Shown one piece after another: positions 44,602-52,207 of a DNA stretch of 64,000 nucleotides. Origin of the DNA: Myxococcales bacterium. Its GTDB lineage: Bacteria > Myxococcota_A > Polyangia > Haliangiales > Haliangiaceae. Within the stretch, counting starts at the first letter, position 1. Each line of letters starts with the position of its first letter. The position numbers and the translations under genes are program-made. The stretch spans positions 248,001 to 312,000 of the forward strand of contig JADJGV010000034.1 in assembly GCA_016707895.1 (NCBI GenBank), read 5' to 3'. A model generated the notes under the pieces. It was not told where the DNA came from and did no database searches. It was given only the letters and a program-made list of their open reading frames with translations.

Positions 44602-46445
44602 CCGGCGGCGATGAAGTAGAGGGCGACGATGGTCGCGACCAGCGCCTCGCCGGCGATGAAGCCCGACGCCAGCGGCACCATGAACTTGTCGTACGAGCGG
44701 CGGTCGGCGGTCTTCCAGCCGAGGCCGGCCAGGCCGCCGAGGAACATCGTCGCGATCACGCTGAACGGCACCAGGATGCCGATGCCGATGCCGGTCGGCG
44801 ACGGCACGAACGGCCGCAGCTTGGGCCGCGACTCGAGCACGGTCAGGATCACGCCGAGCACCGAGAAGATCAGCAGCGCCCACAGGGCGGTCGACGGCAG
44901 CGCCGACACGCCCTGCTTGAGCAGCGTCGCGAAGCCGGCCCACTTGCGCGAGATCGGCGAGCTCATGCAGCTGTGATCGGGCACGTCGCAGTACGGGTCG
45001 TTGGTCCCGGCGAGGTGGTAGGTCTTGACCAGGAGCGGGTAGATCCACGACACGCACGCCGCGCCGATCGGCACCGCGAGCAGCTGGGCCCAGGTCATCG
45101 CCCGCGGCGTCGAGCCGATCATGTCGCCGGTCTTGTAGTCCTGCATGATCGCCTCGGACGAGGTGGCGATCGTGCCGGTGGTGCCCGAGGCGACCATGTT
45201 GGCGGCGATGTGGCCGGGCGCCACCGCGGCGAACAGGCCCTGCATCATGTTCGACAGCGCGCTGATCGGGCCCCACGAGGTCTCGCCGAGCACGCGCAGG
45301 CCGACCAGCATCAGCGGCAACGACAGGAGGATCGCCACCATCGTCATCCAGATCGGGATGTCGAACATCGCGTACTGGACGACGCACAAGAGCACGGTGC
45401 AGACGCCGACGCCGATCGCCACCCACGACAGCGGGAAGTCGGCGCCGCTGATCTTCATGGTCTTGAGGCTGGTGAAGGTCTCGATCAAGAGCCGCCACTT
45501 GAGCGCCAGCGCGGTCAGGCCGCCGGCGACCAGCATGCCGGTGGCCGGCCACATCACCCAGAACAGCACGTCGGTGCGCGACGACGTGGCGGTGAAGACC
45601 TTGCCGCCGGCGCCCTCGACGCCGTGGGTGATCAGGAAGTACGGCATGACGATCCACGCCAGCACGCCGCCGAGGATCATCGACCAGTCGACCCGCAGGC
45701 CGATCAGCATGCCCGAGCCGATGCTGAGCAGGCTGTACGAGGCGCCGATGCCCATCGCGATCAGCGGCAGCCCGGCGACGGTCAGCGACGCCGCGGGCGC
45801 CCAGCCCTCCTTGAGCCAGTCGGCGACCTTGGCGTCCTCGCGGATCAGCATCACCAGGCCGGACAGCAAGAGGCCGATCATCAGCGCCCAGGTGGCCTGC
45901 ACCGCCAGCCGCTTCTTGTCCTGGCTGGCGTCCTTCTCGGGATCGAGCACGACCAGCGTCTCGGCGGCGGCGATGCCGTCGGCGTAGGGCAGCTTCTCGT
46001 CGACGATGAAGTGCTTGCGCAGCGGCACCGCCAGCAGCACGCCCAGCGTGCACGCCACCGACAGCCACAGGAACGACTTGAGCGGGGTCAGCTCGAGCGA
46101 GAAGCCGACGTCGACGCCGCTCTTGCGCAGCATGTCGAAGGCCGCCAGCAGCACGCACATGAACGCGGTCTGGGCGGCGCTGGTGCCGGCGGTCTGGACG
46201 ATGTTGTTCTGCCAGCGGTCGTAGGTCTTCCACGACAGCGCCTTGAGCACGACGAAGCCGAAGAACGCGGCGACGACGCTGACGTTGGGGCCGAAGCCGA
46301 GCTTCAGCACCATGTACGGGTACGACGCGCCCATGATCGCGGCCACGATCACCGAGGCGATGATGGCCGCCGGGGTCAGCTCGCCGCGCGGCGGGGGGCG
46401 CGCGACGATGACCTCGGAGTCGGGGTTGGGGCTGTGGGCGCTCAC
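44598..46445 (-). CDS. OPT-family oligopeptide/metal-chelate transporter
   Basis: A 615-residue polytopic membrane protein with about 15 helices of the OPT superfamily. Recognisable segments are MGASYPYMVLKLGFGPNVSV, NNIVQTAGTSAAQTAF, LPYADGIAAAETLVVLDP, SLLSIGSGMLIGLRVDWSM, GTTGTIATSSEAIMQDYKTG and MIGSTPRAM. OPT proteins import small peptides or metal-siderophore complexes with protons. Two cysteines in DPYCDVPDHSCMSSPISRK lie in an extracytoplasmic loop. The GTG at 46445 is chosen because TTGCGG and TATTCC (18-base spacer) place a transcription start at it; a TTG at 46481 would lie within the -35. Confidence 0.9.
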   Translation of the reverse strand: MSAHSPNPDSEVIVARPPPRGELTPAAIIASVIVAAIMGASYPYMVLKLGFGPNVSVVAAFFGFVVLKALSWKTYDRWQNNIVQTAGTSAAQTAFMCVLLAAFDMLRKSGVDVGFSLELTPLKSFLWLSVACTLGVLLAVPLRKHFIVDEKLPYADGIAAAETLVVLDPEKDASQDKKRLAVQATWALMIGLLLSGLVMLIREDAKVADWLKEGWAPAASLTVAGLPLIAMGIGASYSLLSIGSGMLIGLRVDWSMILGGVLAWIVMPYFLITHGVEGAGGKVFTATSSRTDVLFWVMWPATGMLVAGGLTALALKWRLLIETFTSLKTMKISGADFPLSWVAIGVGVCTVLLCVVQYAMFDIPIWMTMVAILLSLPLMLVGLRVLGETSWGPISALSNMMQGLFAAVAPGHIAANMVASGTTGTIATSSEAIMQDYKTGDMIGSTPRAMTWAQLLAVPIGAACVSWIYPLLVKTYHLAGTNDPYCDVPDHSCMSSPISRKWAGFATLLKQGVSALPSTALWALLIFSVLGVILTVLESRPKLRPFVPSPTGIGIGILVPFSVIATMFLGGLAGLGWKTADRRSYDKFMVPLASGFIAGEALVATIVALYFIAAG

Positions 46446-46451
46446 CCCGAT

Positions 46452-46481
46452 GGAATAGCCGGCCGGCGCGGTCGGCCGCAA
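46452..46481 (-). promoter_or_regulatory. Promoter of the OPT transporter gene
   Basis: Minus-strand TTGCGG (plus 46476-46481), 18-base spacer, TATTCC (plus 46452-46457), six bases to the GTG at 46445. Confidence 0.5.
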
Positions 46482-46511
46482 TCGAAACGGGCGCCTGTCG
46501 GGCGCCGCCGC

Positions 46512-48248
46512 TCACCCCGGGTGCGGCGGCGTCGGGGCGTTGAACCAGACGTGGAACGGCGCGGTGCCGAACGCGGTGCCGGCGTACGGGCAGATCTTGA
46601 CGAACAGCACGAAGGTGTTGGCGTCGCGGATGCGGAAGCCGCCCGGGGACGGCGACGCGCAGCTCATGCGCAGCGCGGCGCCGTCGTTCTGGCAGTCCCA
46701 GCCGGCGAGGTTGACCAGCGCGGTCGCGTCGCTGCAGTCGTCGTTGGTGATGTTGTACGACGTGCCGGCCGAGTCGGTCACCGAGCTGATGACCGGGTCG
46801 CCGCTGCCGCGCGGCAGGCCGGGTGGGACGCAGGTGGTGAAGACGTAACTGCCGCCGACCACCAGGCCCGAGACCGGGATCGTCGTGCACTGCGCCGAGG
46901 TGTAGGCGACGTCCTGGGGCCAGCGCAGCGAGCGCCAGTCGCCGCCCGCGCACTCGCCGTCGGTGCTGGCCCCGCACCCGGTGGTGCCGTCGAACGCGCA
47001 GCAGTCGTCGCCGGTGCCGCAGGCCTGGACCGGGACGTGGCAGCGCAGATCGCAGGTGCCGGCCGAGCCGGTGGTCGTGTAGCAGGTGAACGGCTCCTGC
47101 GGGCAGGCGCAGCTGCCCGGCGGGTCGCAGGTCTCGCCCGGCTCGACGACGTCGTTGCCGCAGGTCGCGCCGCAGTCGGCGTCGTTGAGCGCGTTGCAGC
47201 CGGGCGGGCAGCAGCCGTCGCCGTTGGCGCACATCGTCTGGGTGCCGCTGGCCTCGCAGGTCGCCTGGCAGGTGCCGCCGCCGGTCAGGCTGTACAGCGT
47301 GCAGCCCTGGGGCGGGCAGTCGGTCGGGCAGCTCGCGACCGGGTCGCAGCTCTCGCCGGCCTCGACCACGCCGTTGCCGCAGCCGGCGGCGCAGTCGCTG
47401 TCGTTGGTGGCGTCGCAGCCGGCCGGGCAGCACAGGTCGCCGCCGACGCACGCGGTCTGCTCGCCGTCGTCGACGCAGGCGGCGGCGCAGGTGCCGGCGC
47501 CCTGCAGCGTGCGCAGCTGGCAGCCGAGCGCCGGGCAGTCGGCGGGGCAGCCGCCCAGCGGATCGCAGGTCTCGCCGGCCTCGACCACGCCGTTGCCGCA
47601 GGCCGGCTGGCAGTCGCTGTCGTTGGTGGCGTTGCAGCCACCGGGGCAGCAGCCGTCGTCGTTCTGGCAGGCGGTCTGCTGCCCGGCGGGCAGGCAGTCG
47701 GCGCGGCAGGTGCCGGGCTGAGACAGCGTGAACAGCTGGCAGCCCTGCGGGGGGCAGTCGGCGGGGCAGCTGGCCAGCGGGTCGCAAGTCTCGCCGGCCT
47801 CGATGGTGCCGTTGCCGCACACCGCGGCGCAGTCGGTGTCGTTGCCCGGGGTGCAGCCGGCCGGGCAGCACCCGTCGACGCCGAGCACGCACTGGGTCTG
47901 GGTGCCGCTGTCGACGCAGGCGGCGGTGCAGGTGCCGGGGTTGGCCAGCGTGCGCAGCGCGCAGCCCTCCTGGGGGCACGCGGTCGGGCAGGTGCCGACC
48001 GGATCGCAGGTCTCGGCGCCCTCGACGACGCCGTTGCCGCAGCGGGCCGCGCAGTCGGGATCGACGTTGGCGTTGCAGCCGGTCGGGCAGCAGCCGTCGG
48101 CGGTGGCGCTGCACGACCGCTGCTCGCAGTCGGCGGGCACGTCGACGGTGGGGCCGTCGGTGGGGCCGGCGTCGATGATCGGCGCCGAGACCGGGTCGCA
48201 GGCGACCAGCGAGCACAAGACGACGACGGCGATCCCCAGAGCGCGCAT
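46512..48248 (-). CDS. Cysteine-rich repeat lipoprotein
   Basis: A 578-residue exported lipoprotein; signal MRALGIAVVVLCSLVAC with lipobox LVAC. Residues about 45-410 hold five full units of about 70 residues starting CGNGVVExGETCDP and continuing with paired CPADCPxxGC, GTCxAxC and DxCCPxGC cysteines, plus a partial unit at the N-terminus. The final 165 residues are a less repetitive beta-rich domain (DWRSLRWPQDVAYTSAQCTT, SYVFTTCVPPG). The unit is related to, but distinct from, the CDDGN units of the lipoprotein at 35889. Most likely a disulfide-rich surface or secreted protein; binding partner unknown. TACAAT lies six bases before the ATG. Confidence 0.87.
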   Translation of the reverse strand: MRALGIAVVVLCSLVACDPVSAPIIDAGPTDGPTVDVPADCEQRSCSATADGCCPTGCNANVDPDCAARCGNGVVEGAETCDPVGTCPTACPQEGCALRTLANPGTCTAACVDSGTQTQCVLGVDGCCPAGCTPGNDTDCAAVCGNGTIEAGETCDPLASCPADCPPQGCQLFTLSQPGTCRADCLPAGQQTACQNDDGCCPGGCNATNDSDCQPACGNGVVEAGETCDPLGGCPADCPALGCQLRTLQGAGTCAAACVDDGEQTACVGGDLCCPAGCDATNDSDCAAGCGNGVVEAGESCDPVASCPTDCPPQGCTLYSLTGGGTCQATCEASGTQTMCANGDGCCPPGCNALNDADCGATCGNDVVEPGETCDPPGSCACPQEPFTCYTTTGSAGTCDLRCHVPVQACGTGDDCCAFDGTTGCGASTDGECAGGDWRSLRWPQDVAYTSAQCTTIPVSGLVVGGSYVFTTCVPPGLPRGSGDPVISSVTDSAGTSYNITNDDCSDATALVNLAGWDCQNDGAALRMSCASPSPGGFRIRDANTFVLFVKICPYAGTAFGTAPFHVWFNAPTPPHPG

Positions 48249-48254
48249 GGCGAA

Positions 48255-48260
48255 ATTGTA
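48255..48260 (-). promoter_or_regulatory. -10 element TACAAT before the Cys-rich lipoprotein gene
   Basis: Minus-strand TACAAT, five of six bases matching the sigma-70 -10 consensus, ends six bases before the ATG at 48248. Confidence 0.5.
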
Positions 48261-48344
48261 CGCCCGCGGGCCGCGCCGAGGGGGCGCGTCGAGGGGCGGG
48301 GCGAAGATTGCCGGCGCGCGCGGGCCGTGCTCTCGTGCGCGGGC

Positions 48345-49241
48345 GTGCGCATCTTCTACAGCGACCAGCACGCGGTGCCGCTGCCGCCGGGGCACCGCTT
48401 CCCGATGGGCAAGTACGCCCGGCTGCGGCAGCGGCTGATCGACGAGCAGGTCGTGCCGGCGGCGTGGCTCGCGCCGGCGCCGCTGGCGACCCGCGCCGAC
48501 CTGCTGCGGGCCCACGCGCCGGGCTACGTCGACGCGGTGCTGGCCGGCACCCTTGACGCGCGCGCGGTGCGCAAGCTGGGGCTGCCGTGGTCGCCGGCGC
48601 TGGTGACCCGGTCGCTGGCGTCGGTGGGCGGCACGCTGGCCGCGGCCCGGGCGGCGCTGCGGGACGGGCTGGCCGGCAACCTGGCCGGCGGCACCCACCA
48701 CGCCCACCGCGATTTCGGCAGCGGCTTCTGCGTCTGGAACGACCTGGCGGTGACCGCGGCGACGCTGCTGGCCGAGGCCGCCGTGCGCCAGGTGCTGGTC
48801 TTCGACTGCGACGTCCACCAGGGCGACGGCACCGCGGCGATCTTCGCCGACCAGCCGCGGGTGTTCACCTACTCGATCCACGGCGCGCGCAACTTCCCGT
48901 TCGTGAAGCCGGCCGGCGACTGCGACGTCGAGCTGGCCGACGGCGCCGGCGACGCCGAGGTGCTGCCGCTGATCGCCGCGAGCCTGCGCGATCTCGAGCG
49001 GCGGTTCACGCCCGACCTCGTGCTGTACCAGGCCGGCGTCGACGCGCTCGCCGCCGACAAGCTGGGGCGGCTGGCGATGTCCCACGCCGGCCTGGCCGAG
49101 CGCGACCGGCTGGTGCTGGCGCACTTCCGCGGCCGCGGCGTGCCGGTGGTGCTGACGCTCGGCGGCGGCTACGCCGAGCCGATCGACGCGACGATCGAAG
49201 CGCACCTCGCGACGTACCGCGCGGCCGCCGGCTTCGCGTAG
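48345..49241 (+). CDS. Histone deacetylase-family amidohydrolase
   Basis: A 298-residue zinc deacetylase of the arginase/HDAC fold. Visible motifs are GGTHHAHRDFGSGFCVWND (catalytic His pair and tunnel), FDCDVHQGDGTAAIF (zinc Asp and His) and YQAGVDALAADKLG (third ligand Asp), ending in LTLGGGYAEP. Bacterial members deacetylate acetyl-polyamines, acetoin-utilisation proteins or other acetyl-lysine substrates; the present substrate is unknown. The GTG at 48345 gives RIFYSDQHAVPLPPGHRFPM, the family's usual N-terminus. It precedes aat by 11 bases, so they may be co-transcribed, although TAGACT overlapping its stop could drive aat separately. Confidence 0.9.
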   Translation: MRIFYSDQHAVPLPPGHRFPMGKYARLRQRLIDEQVVPAAWLAPAPLATRADLLRAHAPGYVDAVLAGTLDARAVRKLGLPWSPALVTRSLASVGGTLAAARAALRDGLAGNLAGGTHHAHRDFGSGFCVWNDLAVTAATLLAEAAVRQVLVFDCDVHQGDGTAAIFADQPRVFTYSIHGARNFPFVKPAGDCDVELADGAGDAEVLPLIAASLRDLERRFTPDLVLYQAGVDALAADKLGRLAMSHAGLAERDRLVLAHFRGRGVPVVLTLGGGYAEPIDATIEAHLATYRAAAGFA

Positions 49242-49244
49242 ACT
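49239..49244 (+). promoter_or_regulatory. -10-like TAGACT overlapping the HDAC stop codon
   Basis: TAGACT contains the stop TAG of the deacetylase gene and ends eight bases before the ATG of aat. Confidence 0.3.
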
Positions 49245-49252
49245 GCGGCTCC

Positions 49253-49999
49253 ATGCCGGTGTACCGGCTCGACAAGCGCCTGGTGTTCCCGCCGGTCGAG
49301 CGCGCCGAGGACGGCCTGCTCGCGGTCGGCGGCGATCTGTCCGTCGAGCGGCTGTTGCTCGGTTACAGCCAGGGCATCTTCCCGTGGTACGGGCCCAAGC
49401 TGCCGATCCTGTGGCACGCCCCCGATCCGCGGATGGTGATGGCGCCGCGCGAGCTGATCGTCAACCGCAGCCTGAAGAAGGCGATCCGCCGCCAGCCGTA
49501 CCGCCTGACCATCGACGTCGCGTTCGCCGACGTGCTGGCGGCGTGCGCCGAGGTGCCGCGCCCCGGCCAGGACGGCACCTGGATCATCCCGGCGATGATC
49601 GACGCCTACCGCGAGCTGCACGCCCGCGGCTTCGCTCACTCGTTCGAGGCCTGGGAGGGCGAGCAGCTGGTCGGCGGCCTGTACGGCGTGTCGCTGGGCG
49701 CGTGCTTCTACGGCGAGTCGATGTTCGCCAAGGCGCCCGACGCGTCGAAGATCGCGTTCGCGGCCTCGGTGGCGCAGCTGGCGGCGTGGGGCATCGAGCT
49801 GATCGACTGCCAGGTCCACACCGAGCACCTCGAGCGGCTGGGCGCCCACGAGGTGCCGCGGGCCGAGTTCATGGCGCTGCTCAAGCACGCGCTCGACGCC
49901 CCGACCCGGCGCGGCCGCTGGCAGTTCGACCTCGACCTCGACGCCTGGGCCGCCAGCGGCGGCGCGGTGCCGGGGGCTGGTCCGTCGACCGAGTCGTGA
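49253..49999 (+). CDS. aat: Leucyl/phenylalanyl-tRNA-protein transferase
   Basis: A 248-residue aminoacyl-tRNA-protein transferase. Diagnostic segments are FPPVERAEDGLLAVGGDLS, YSQGIFPWYG, ILWHAPDPRMV, FAHSFEAWEGEQLVGGLYGV, GACFYGESMF and LIDCQVHTEHLERLGAHEVP. The enzyme adds Leu or Phe from tRNA to proteins with N-terminal Arg or Lys, marking them for ClpAP via ClpS (N-end rule). Full length and no missing residues that I can see. It has a C-terminal Ala/Gly/Pro tail. It lies between the HDAC-like gene and larB, both on the same strand. Confidence 0.95.
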   Translation: MPVYRLDKRLVFPPVERAEDGLLAVGGDLSVERLLLGYSQGIFPWYGPKLPILWHAPDPRMVMAPRELIVNRSLKKAIRRQPYRLTIDVAFADVLAACAEVPRPGQDGTWIIPAMIDAYRELHARGFAHSFEAWEGEQLVGGLYGVSLGACFYGESMFAKAPDASKIAFAASVAQLAAWGIELIDCQVHTEHLERLGAHEVPRAEFMALLKHALDAPTRRGRWQFDLDLDAWAASGGAVPGAGPSTES

Positions 50000-50011
50000 T
50001 AAGAGCACCGC

Positions 50012-50773
50012 GTGGATCCCCAGCGCCTGCGTGAGTTGCTCGCCGCGGTCGCGGCCGGCCAGGTCGCCGCCGAGGCCGCCGCCGCCGAGCTGGCGGTCGC
50101 GATGGGCGGCGGCGTCGACGCCGCCACCCTCGACCGCGCCCGCGCCGATCGCACCGGCGTGCCCGAGGTGGTGCTCGGTGAGTGGAAGACCGCCGAGCAG
50201 ATCGCCGCGATCGTGCGCAGCCTGGGCGGCGCTGGCCACGGCGCGCTGGCGACCCGGGTCAGCCCCGAGAAGGCCGAGCACGTGCTGGCCACGGTCGTCG
50301 GCGCCAGCTACGACCCGGTGGCGCGGCTGATCGTCGTGCCGGCCGCCACGCCGCCGCCGGCGGTCGGGCGGATCGCGATCGTCTGCGCCGGCACCAGCGA
50401 CCTGCCGGTCGCCGAGGAGGCGGCCCAGACCGCGGCGTTCCTGGGCGCCGAGGTGGTGCGGCTGGTCGACGTCGGCGTGGCCGGGCTGCACCGGCTGCTG
50501 GCGCGCATCGACGTGATCCGCGGCGCCGACGCGGCGGTGATCATCGCCGGCATGGAGGGCGCGCTGCCGTCGGTGGTGGCCGGGCTGGTCGACGTGCCGC
50601 TGTTCGCGGTGCCGACCAGCGTCGGCTACGGCGTCGGCGCCGGCGGCCTGGTCGCGCTGGCGGCGATGCTGTCGTCGTGCGCGCCGGGCGTCGCGGTGGT
50701 CAACATCGACAACGGCTTCGGCGCGGCGGTGGCGGCGGTGCGGGCGGCGCGGATGGCGAGGCGGGCGCGATGA
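50012..50773 (+). CDS. larB: Nickel pincer cofactor biosynthesis protein LarB
   Basis: A 253-residue LarB, the carboxylase/hydrolase that converts nicotinic acid adenine dinucleotide into the dicarboxylated precursor of the nickel-pincer nucleotide of lactate racemase. The N-terminal half is helical; the C-terminal half is PurE-like, with VCAGTSDLPVAEEAAQTA, GADAAVIIAGMEGALPSVVA, VPTSVGYGVGAGG and VNIDNGFGAA. The stop overlaps the ATG of larC by four bases (ATGA). larE and a LarA-like racemase are not in this window. The GTG start at 50012 lies 12 bases after the aat stop. Confidence 0.93.
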   Translation: MDPQRLRELLAAVAAGQVAAEAAAAELAVAMGGGVDAATLDRARADRTGVPEVVLGEWKTAEQIAAIVRSLGGAGHGALATRVSPEKAEHVLATVVGASYDPVARLIVVPAATPPPAVGRIAIVCAGTSDLPVAEEAAQTAAFLGAEVVRLVDVGVAGLHRLLARIDVIRGADAAVIIAGMEGALPSVVAGLVDVPLFAVPTSVGYGVGAGGLVALAAMLSSCAPGVAVVNIDNGFGAAVAAVRAARMARRAR

Positions 50774-52175
50774 CGGCGGGCGCGATGACGGCGGGCGAGC
50801 TGCGCGGCGCGCACCTGCACTTCGACTGCGCCAGCGGCATCGCCGGCGACATGACGCTGGGCGCGCTGATCGATCTCGGCGTGCCGATCGAGGTGGTGCG
50901 GGCGGCGATCGCGGCGGTGGGCGTCGATGGCCGGCGGCTGAGCGCGAAGCGCGTGGTGAAGGCGGGCATCGCGTCGGTCGACGTGAAGGTGGTGACGTTG
51001 GGGAGGGTCTGGGAGGCGGTGCCGGGGTTGATCACCGCGACCGGGGCCGAGGCCGCGACGGGGACGGGATCGGGGACGGGGACGGGATCGGGGACGGGAT
51101 CGGGGACGGGATCGGGATCGGGATCGGGATCGGGATCGGGATCGGGATCGGGGGCCGGATCGGAGCATGCGCACCACGGGCTGGTGCACAGCCACGGCGA
51201 TCATGCGCACCACGCGTATCGAGGGATCCGGAAGCGGATCGAGGCGGCGGCGCTGGGCGACGAGGTGAAGCGCAGGGCGCTGGACATCTTCGATCGGGTG
51301 GCGGTGGCGGAGGCGACGCTGCACGGGCGAGCGTCGAGGAGGTCGTGTTCCACGAGGTCGGGGCGATCGACTCGGTGGTCGATATCGTCGGGACGGCGGC
51401 GGCGCTGGCCTATCTGGCGCCGGCGTCGGTGTCGTGCGCGCAGGTGGCGATGGGCCACGGCACGGTGCGGTGTGCGCACGGGGTCTTGCCGGTGCCGTCG
51501 CCGGCCGCGCTGGAGATCTTGCGGCGCGCGGGCGGGGTGATGACCGACGGCGGGGTGGCGCGCGAGTTGACCACGCCGACCGGCGCGGCGATCCTGGCGC
51601 ACGCGGTGACGGCGTGGACGCCGGCACCGACCGGGGCCGCGCTGGCGGTCGGGTGGGGCGCGGGCGACATGGACCTGCGCGATCGGCCGAACGTCGTGCG
51701 GGTCACGGTGGTGGCGCCGCGCGGCCACGCCGCCGACGAGCTGTGGCGGGTCGAGGCCAACCTCGACGACCAGAGCCCCGAGATCGCCGCCCACGCCATC
51801 GACCACGCGCTGGCGGCCGGGGCGGTCGACGCCTGGTTCGCGCCGATCACGATGAAGAAGGGGCGGCCGGCGCTGGCGTTCGCGGCGCTGGTGCCGGCGG
51901 CGGCCCGGGCCGCGGTGGTGGCCGCGCTGCTGCGCGAGACCTCGACGATCGGCGTGCGCTTCGACCGCGTCGAGCGCACCGTGCTGGCCCGGGCCACCGT
52001 CGTCGTCGACACCGCCTACGGGCCGATCCCGATCAAGGTGGCCCGGGACGTCGACGGCACGGTGCGCAACGCCGCCCCGGAGCACGACGCCTGCGCCGCC
52101 GCCGCCCAGGCCGCCGGGGCGCCGCTCAAGCTGGTCTACGCCGCCGCGATCGCCGCCTGGCACCGCGGCGCCTGA
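50770..52175 (+). pseudogene. larC: Nickel pincer cofactor nickel insertase LarC, frame disrupted near 51330
   Basis: LarC inserts nickel into the pincer cofactor using CTP. The first frame (50770 to about 51330) has HFDCASGIAGDMTLGALIDL, a Gly/Ser-rich stretch, a His-rich segment (HAHHGLVHSHGDHAHH) and AVAEATLHGR. The family's continuation, VEEVVFHEVGAIDSVVDIVG, is in the -1 frame from 51333, and the rest of LarC, including LPVPSPAAL, EANLDDQSPE and LRETSTIGVRFDR, follows to 52175. In the first frame translation would stop at 51540. One extra base would restore a continuous protein. In Lactobacillus plantarum larC is read by programmed frameshifting, so this may be biological; sequencing error or a true mutation are alternatives. 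I see no classical slippery heptamer. Confidence 0.85.
51108..51149 (+). repeat. Hexanucleotide repeat (GGGATC)7 within larC
   Basis: Seven uninterrupted GGGATC units, preceded from 51058 by interrupted GGGGACGGGATC-type units. Read as GGA-TCG they encode Gly-Ser, placed just before the His-rich metal-binding-like segment of LarC. Hexamer changes would not alter frame. Confidence 0.85.
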
Positions 52176-52195
52176 CGCGGCGGCCTCGGCTGCGA

Positions 52196-52201
52196 TATCC
52201 T
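52196..52201 (+). promoter_or_regulatory. -10-like TATCCT before the sensor-kinase operon
   Basis: TATCCT ends six bases before the GTG at 52208; CTGACG lies 18 bases upstream as a possible -35. Confidence 0.45.
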
Positions 52202-52207
52202 CGGGGC

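Noticed and set aside
44973..48300. Plus-strand open frame running into the deacetylase gene
   Set aside because: It is the antisense of the OPT and Cys-rich lipoprotein genes; the deacetylase begins at the GTG at 48345.
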